This document shows, piece after piece, positions 59,422 through 64,000 of a stretch of DNA of 64,000 nucleotides (its first letter is position 1; every line of letters begins with the position of its first letter). Source of the DNA: Eoetvoesiella caeni (lineage in GTDB: Bacteria > Pseudomonadota > Gammaproteobacteria > Burkholderiales > Burkholderiaceae_B). The DNA is taken from assembly GCF_003315175.1 (NCBI RefSeq), contig NZ_QNRQ01000006.1, positions 62,001 through 126,000 on the forward strand, given 5' to 3'. The translations under genes and the position numbers were made by a program. The notes beneath the pieces were generated by a model. It saw only the letters and a program-made list of their open reading frames with translations. It was not told the origin of the DNA and did not search any database.

Positions 59422-62076
59422 ATGTTTACGGAATCGACGCCGATATCCCTGGATGAACTGTCAGGCCTGCCCAGCACGGCAACTTTGGTGCTGACGGTCA
59501 ACAATCGCTACGCCCGCCGTATTCTGGCCGACCTGTCGGTTCAGCTCGATGCGCAGAGGCAAGTCATGTCGCTGCCCGACATCGTGCCCTTGTCCGCGTG
59601 GCTGCAACAGGCCAGCGACCAGCTTTCGTTCATTGCGGACAGCGGCCTGGCGTCCCATACGGTCGACGCCTTCGGCGCGCGCTGCCTGTGGCAGAAGGTT
59701 ATTCTGGACGCTGAGCCCGACCGTGTCTTGCTGGACGTGGGCCTGGCCGCGCGCCTGGCGCAAGACGCCGACCGCCTGGTTTCCGAGTGGCAGCTTCAGG
59801 TGCCGCCCGAAATGGAGACCAGTGATTACCAGCGTTTCAAAGTCTGGCGCCAGGCCTATCGGCAAAGTCTGCAAAGCATGGACGCCGAGGACAGCGTGCT
59901 GGGGTTTGAACGTGTACACGAAGCGATAGCGCAGGGCGTTTTGCCCTTCCATTTTCAGCATCTGGTGCTGGCCGGCTTCAACGAGCTTGCGCCGCGTTTG
60001 TCGGGGTTGGTGCAGGCCCTGCTCGGCCAGGGCGTCAGCGTTCATGCGCTGCGGGCCGACGAGCAGCCCGCCGCCGCGCTGCAACGTATACAGGCTTCCG
60101 ATCCCGATACCGAATGGCGCCTGGCGGCGCATTGGGCACAAACGCAGTTGCGCGCCAACCCGGGCGGCCGTTATGCCATTGTGGCGGCCAGCCTGGAAAG
60201 CGATGTGGTGCTGGCGCATCGGGTCTTGCGCGAGGCCTTGCGGGGAACAGAGCACGAGCCGGCCTTGCCCTATAACGTGGCGGTGGCGCGGCCGCTGGCC
60301 GATTGGCCGTTGGTGCGCGCCGCGCTTGCCTGGTTGCGGCTGTTGCACACGCTCTTGCGGCGCAAGCAATGCGAACCGAAGCTGGCCGGCGAGGCACTGC
60401 TGGCCGGCGGTTGCGTTGCACATGCGGCCGAGGCGGCGGGACGGGCGCTGATCGATGCCGCCTGGCGCAGGAAAGCTGTCGTCAGCGTGTCCAAAGGACG
60501 GTTTGAAGAACAGTTGGCGCAATGGACGCCGCGGCTGGCACAAGCATGGAGCGACTGCCTTGCCATGGCGGCAGACTGGCGCGACGGCACGTTGGACGCT
60601 TGGGTGCAGCGTTTCCGTTCCGTACTGCAGGCGCTGGGGTTCCCTGGCGAGGCCATGCTGGACAGCCATGCTTATCAAGTGGTCGAAACGCTCGATCGGG
60701 CTTTCGACCGTCTTGCGCGCCAGTCGGCGGTGCTGGGCAGTGTGGATTTCGGCCAGGCCGTTGCGCTATTGGCCCGGCTTGCGCGCGAAACGCCGTTTCA
60801 GCCGCAGCGCGATCCGGCTGCGCGCCTGGACGTTCAAGGGTTTCTGGAGGCTGAAGGCGGGCGTTGGGACGGCGTATGGATATTGGGCCTGACCGACGAA
60901 GTCCTGCCGGCTTCGCCCAAGCCCAATCCCCTGATTCCTCTGGCTGCGCTAAGGCAGGCCGATGCGCCGCGCGCGACACCCGAGCGGGAGTTGAAATGGG
61001 CTCAGGACTTGTATGGCGCCCTGTTGCGTTGCGCGCCGCAAGTATGGGTAAGCCACGCCCTGCACGAGGGCGAACGCGAATTGCGGCCCAGTCCATGTAT
61101 CGAGAATCTGGCGGCTGGCGAGGCGCCTCCCTTGCCTTCGCCATCGCAGCCATGCGAGCTGGAGTTTTTGCGGGATGAACAGGGGCCGCCGCTGGCGCAG
61201 GGCAGCCAAACCCGGGGCGGGATTGCCGTCATCGACACGCAGGCGCGGAATCCCTTGTGGGCCTTTGTCAAATACCGGCTGGGCGCCAGCGAGCTGGCTG
61301 ATTATGCCGTCTTGTCCGATCAGAACGCACGCGGGCTGTTCTTGCACGAGGCCATTGAATTCGTGTGGCGTTCAGTCGATAGCCAGGAGACCCTGGCGCA
61401 GCAGCACGCCAGCGGCGAGTTGCTGGCCCTGGCTGAACAAGCCATTCAGAACTCGGCCGAGCAGCATTTGCGCGACTACAGTCCCGTGCTGCGCGAGCTG
61501 GAAGTTGAAAGGGCCAGGGTGGTTCTTGAAAGCTGGTTCGAGCTTGAACTGAAACGGCAGCCGTTTGCCATCGAAGGGGTGGAGCGCAGCTTTCAATGGA
61601 CGCACGGCGCCCTGGACTTGACCTTGCGGCTGGATCGCATTGACAAGCTGGATGACGGCCGCCTTGCCGTCATCGACTACAAAACAGGTGGCGGCAATAT
61701 CGACCCCAAAAGCAACTGGATGCGCACTCGCCCCATAGGCTTGCAGTTGCCGTTCTATGCGTCGGTCCTGGCACGGGAAGACGCCCGCGTCGGCGCCTTG
61801 GTATTGGCCAGGCTGCATGCGCGCAAGGTCGAGGTCAAAGGGCTGGCCGATGGCAATTACGGTTTTGAAGGCCTGGCCGCGCTGGACGATTGGCCCGAAT
61901 TCGCCGGCCGCGGCTGGCAGCAGCTTATGGCGGATTGGCGCCACACCATCGAAGGCCTGGCGCAAGAGTATTCGCAAGGAGTGGCGGTCAATCGCAGTTT
62001 GCGCGCCGACGACATCAAGTATTGCGATACTTTGCCCTTTTTACGCTTGAATGAAGAGATCCGCCATGACGTCTAA
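59422..62076 (+). CDS. PD-(D/E)XK nuclease family protein, AddB-like
   Basis: 884 aa, predicted subunit of a RecBCD-like helicase-nuclease in double-strand-break repair. The N-terminal ~500 residues resemble the inactivated helicase folds of AddB (ATLVLTVNNRYARRILADL, LPLSAWL; FLEAEGGRWDGVWILGLTDE). The C-terminus has the nuclease domain: LFLHEAIEFVWR, then TLRLDRIDKLDDGRLAVIDYKTGGG with the Asp and Asp-Tyr-Lys catalytic set. This is the betaproteobacterial 'probable DNA repair protein' type. It overlaps the following helicase gene by 11 bp. Confidence 0.85.
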   Translation: MFTESTPISLDELSGLPSTATLVLTVNNRYARRILADLSVQLDAQRQVMSLPDIVPLSAWLQQASDQLSFIADSGLASHTVDAFGARCLWQKVILDAEPDRVLLDVGLAARLAQDADRLVSEWQLQVPPEMETSDYQRFKVWRQAYRQSLQSMDAEDSVLGFERVHEAIAQGVLPFHFQHLVLAGFNELAPRLSGLVQALLGQGVSVHALRADEQPAAALQRIQASDPDTEWRLAAHWAQTQLRANPGGRYAIVAASLESDVVLAHRVLREALRGTEHEPALPYNVAVARPLADWPLVRAALAWLRLLHTLLRRKQCEPKLAGEALLAGGCVAHAAEAAGRALIDAAWRRKAVVSVSKGRFEEQLAQWTPRLAQAWSDCLAMAADWRDGTLDAWVQRFRSVLQALGFPGEAMLDSHAYQVVETLDRAFDRLARQSAVLGSVDFGQAVALLARLARETPFQPQRDPAARLDVQGFLEAEGGRWDGVWILGLTDEVLPASPKPNPLIPLAALRQADAPRATPERELKWAQDLYGALLRCAPQVWVSHALHEGERELRPSPCIENLAAGEAPPLPSPSQPCELEFLRDEQGPPLAQGSQTRGGIAVIDTQARNPLWAFVKYRLGASELADYAVLSDQNARGLFLHEAIEFVWRSVDSQETLAQQHASGELLALAEQAIQNSAEQHLRDYSPVLRELEVERARVVLESWFELELKRQPFAIEGVERSFQWTHGALDLTLRLDRIDKLDDGRLAVIDYKTGGGNIDPKSNWMRTRPIGLQLPFYASVLAREDARVGALVLARLHARKVEVKGLADGNYGFEGLAALDDWPEFAGRGWQQLMADWRHTIEGLAQEYSQGVAVNRSLRADDIKYCDTLPFLRLNEEIRHDV

Positions 62077-64000
62077 GCAGCCTGACGATATTGCCGTTCG
62101 TCTTGCGGCGCTGGACCCGCGTAAATCGTTTTTGATTCAGGCGCCGGCGGGGTCGGGAAAAACCGAGCTGCTGACCGACCGCATCCTGGCGCTGCTGGCC
62201 ACGGTGAACCGCCCTGAAGAAATTGTTGCCATCACGTTTACGCGCAAGGCCGCTTCGGAAATGCATGCGCGGGTCCTTAGCAAGCTCAAGGCCGGCACCT
62301 TGGCGCCGCCGCAAGAAGAACACAAGAAAAACAGCTGGCTGCTGGCGCAGCAGGCCATGCGGCGCAACGACGAACTGGGCTGGAATCTGCTGGAGTATCC
62401 GGCTCGTTTGAGCATACGCACCATCGACGCATTTTGCTCGTACCTGGTGCGCGGCATGCCCTGGCTGAGCGGCCTGGGCGGCATGCCGGCCGTGGCGGAC
62501 AACGCACAAGAGCACTATCTGGCGGCGGCCCGCGCGACGCTGGCCATGATCGATGATGTTGAAGCGGTTGCCTCCCTGGTGTCGCACATGGATGTCGACA
62601 CTCGCGCCGCCGAAGACTTGCTGGCCGACATGTTGGCCAGCCGGGACCAATGGCTGCCGTTGCTGGCCGACAGCGGCGATGTGGAGCAGTTGCAGAACAA
62701 TCTTGAACAGGCCATCGAAGAGGACCTGGCCACCGTGGCGCGGGCCATGCCCTTGGGATGGGCGCAAAGCCTGGCGCCGTCGGTGACGCTTGCGGCAGCC
62801 GCCTTGCAGCAAAGCGGCGAGGCATTCGATCTTAGCGCCTTGCGCGATTGGTCGGGCGACCCTTTGGGAACCAGTTGCTTCGACGTCGAGCAATGGCAGG
62901 CTTTGGCCAACGTGCTGCTGACCGCCACAGGAAGTTTGCGCCGCACGGTAACGAAAAAGCAGGGCTTCGATGCCAAGACCGCTCATAAAGAGCAGTTCGT
63001 CGAATGGCTCAAGGGCTGTGAAGCTTGCGAACCATGGATCGCGGGGCTGGCGGGCGTGCGCAATATGCCGGTGGACGGATATTTGCCGGATCAGGAGGCA
63101 ACGCTGCGTGCGCTGGTGCAAGTGTTATGGCTGGCCTCGGCCCAGCTTAGCTTGCGTTTCGCCGAAGCCGGCGAGGTCGATTTCGTCGAAATTGCCCAGC
63201 GCGCCGTCCTGGCCCTGGGACGGGCCGACGACCCCACCGATCTATTGCTAAGCCTGGATGCATCCATTCGCCACTTGCTGGTGGACGAGTTCCAGGACAC
63301 CAGCCAATCACAGATAGACTTGCTGCGGCGGCTGACCTCGGGCTGGCAGGCGGACGACGGCCGCACTCTGTTTCTGGTGGGCGACCCCATGCAATCCATT
63401 TACCGTTTTCGCAAGGCGGAAGTGGGCTGGTTTCTCAAGGTTCAAAAAGAAGGCTTGGGCGAAGTCAAACTGCAGCCGCTTGCCCTGACCAACAACTTCC
63501 GCTCGCAGGCCGGCGTGGTCGATTGGGTCAATACGGTTTTTGCGCCCTTGTTTCCCCAATACGAAAACCCCGCCATGGGAGCGATCCCATATACACGCTC
63601 GGTGGCTTTCAACGAGGCGCTTGAAATCCCTGGGGTCTTGCTGCATCCGGTATGGTCGACGGCGGGACGCGGCGAAGACGAAGATGGCGAGGCGGCCGCC
63701 GGCGAAGAGCTGGTCGTGGGCCTCGTCAGAGAGGCGCTGGAGCGCAACCCGCAAAGCGAGCATCCTGTCGCCATCCTGGTGCGCGCGCGCTCGCATTTAC
63801 AGGAAATCGTCTTGCGTTTGGCTCGCGAAAACATCCCGTGCCGGGCCGTGGAGCTGGTTTCGCTGAAGTCGCGCCAGGTGGTGGGCGACCTGGTGCAGTT
63901 GGCGCGAGCCTTGTCGCATCCGGCCGACCGGCTGGCCTGGTTGTCTGTCTTGCGCTCGCCTTTGTGCGGATTGCGGCTGGAAAGCCTGCATGCCCTGTTT
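62066..64000 (+). CDS. UvrD/RecB-type (AddA-like) helicase, 3'-truncated by the window edge
   Basis: 645 codons remain open to the last base. Superfamily 1 helicase motifs: I QAPAGSGKTELLT, Ia ITFTRKAASEMHARV, II LLVDEFQDTSQSQID, III LFLVGDPMQSIYRFRKAE and IV LTNNFRSQAGVVDWV. The ATG at 62066 lies inside the end of the AddB-like gene, so the two are translationally coupled partners. A C-terminal RecB-type nuclease domain, if any, is beyond the window. Confidence 0.92.
   Translation, partial: MTSKQPDDIAVRLAALDPRKSFLIQAPAGSGKTELLTDRILALLATVNRPEEIVAITFTRKAASEMHARVLSKLKAGTLAPPQEEHKKNSWLLAQQAMRRNDELGWNLLEYPARLSIRTIDAFCSYLVRGMPWLSGLGGMPAVADNAQEHYLAAARATLAMIDDVEAVASLVSHMDVDTRAAEDLLADMLASRDQWLPLLADSGDVEQLQNNLEQAIEEDLATVARAMPLGWAQSLAPSVTLAAAALQQSGEAFDLSALRDWSGDPLGTSCFDVEQWQALANVLLTATGSLRRTVTKKQGFDAKTAHKEQFVEWLKGCEACEPWIAGLAGVRNMPVDGYLPDQEATLRALVQVLWLASAQLSLRFAEAGEVDFVEIAQRAVLALGRADDPTDLLLSLDASIRHLLVDEFQDTSQSQIDLLRRLTSGWQADDGRTLFLVGDPMQSIYRFRKAEVGWFLKVQKEGLGEVKLQPLALTNNFRSQAGVVDWVNTVFAPLFPQYENPAMGAIPYTRSVAFNEALEIPGVLLHPVWSTAGRGEDEDGEAAAGEELVVGLVREALERNPQSEHPVAILVRARSHLQEIVLRLARENIPCRAVELVSLKSRQVVGDLVQLARALSHPADRLAWLSVLRSPLCGLRLESLHALF

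Noticed and set aside
56440-60678. Minus-strand ORFs of 400-450 codons opposite the SDR and AddB-like genes
   Set aside because: Shadow frames in GC-rich DNA without motifs or start signals.

Overview
The window is 64 kb of a betaproteobacterial chromosome, most likely Alcaligenaceae (the Bordetella, Pusillimonas and Candidimonas group). This is inferred from gene order (surA-rsmA; glyQ-glyS-gmhB-plsC-ygjP-gloA; purM facing hda-HAD-pcnB-folK; mutL-miaA; tsaE-amiC), a Bug-type TTT substrate-binding protein, TRAP and branched-chain solute receptors, and high GC. No species is claimed.

Layout. 1-25.6 kb is a dense housekeeping core: the end of surA, rsmA, a fused SpmA/SpmB-type membrane protein, a FadE-like acyl-CoA dehydrogenase, the glyQ-to-gloA operon, an enoyl-CoA hydratase, class I fumarase, folK, pcnB, a HAD phosphatase, hda, purM, miaA, mutL, a DedA protein, amiC, tsaE and a Bug receptor. 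At 25,645 there is a tRNA-Arg(CCU). A 14.7-kb integrated element (25,705-40,413) sits in its 3' end, bounded by 15-bp direct repeats. Beyond it lie a decayed second integrase, then a catabolic operon (GMC oxidoreductase, aldehyde dehydrogenase, class II aldolase-like protein, TRAP DctQMP; 40.9-47.8 kb). Next come remnants of an ABC permease and an alpha/beta hydrolase, a NitT/TauT-type ABC operon, a LuxR-type regulator divergent from an acyl-CoA catabolic operon (LivK-like receptor, acyl-CoA synthetase, enoyl-CoA hydratase, SDR), ybaK, xerD and an AddB/AddA-like nuclease-helicase pair that runs off the window end.

The element is the notable part. Its genes are intact and mostly start-stop overlapped. 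They encode a P4-type integrase, two AlpA/excisionase-like proteins, a winged-helix replication initiator, a DnaB/RecA-like ATPase, an XRE regulator, a small terminase subunit, a SWIM zinc-finger protein and an 844-residue lytic transglycosylase with membrane segments and LEA-like repeats. It has no large terminase, portal, capsid, protease, tail, relaxase or conjugation genes. The simplest reading is a helper-dependent phage satellite (PICI-like) that can excise, replicate and redirect packaging, and that carries an unusual virion or DNA-entry protein. Both ends share a 19-bp repeat, there is a duplicated iteron-like unit near attR, and a DnaA-box cluster with palindromes lies in the only divergent intergenic region. 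These are candidate integrase arm sites, origin and operators.

The core genes work in protein export and folding (SurA), translation and RNA metabolism (RsmA, GlyRS, MiaA, PcnB, TsaE, YbaK, tRNA-Arg), replication and repair (Hda, MutL, XerD, AddAB-like) and envelope synthesis (GmhB, PlsC, AmiC, DedA). The accessory operons add uptake and beta-oxidation-type degradation of organic acids.
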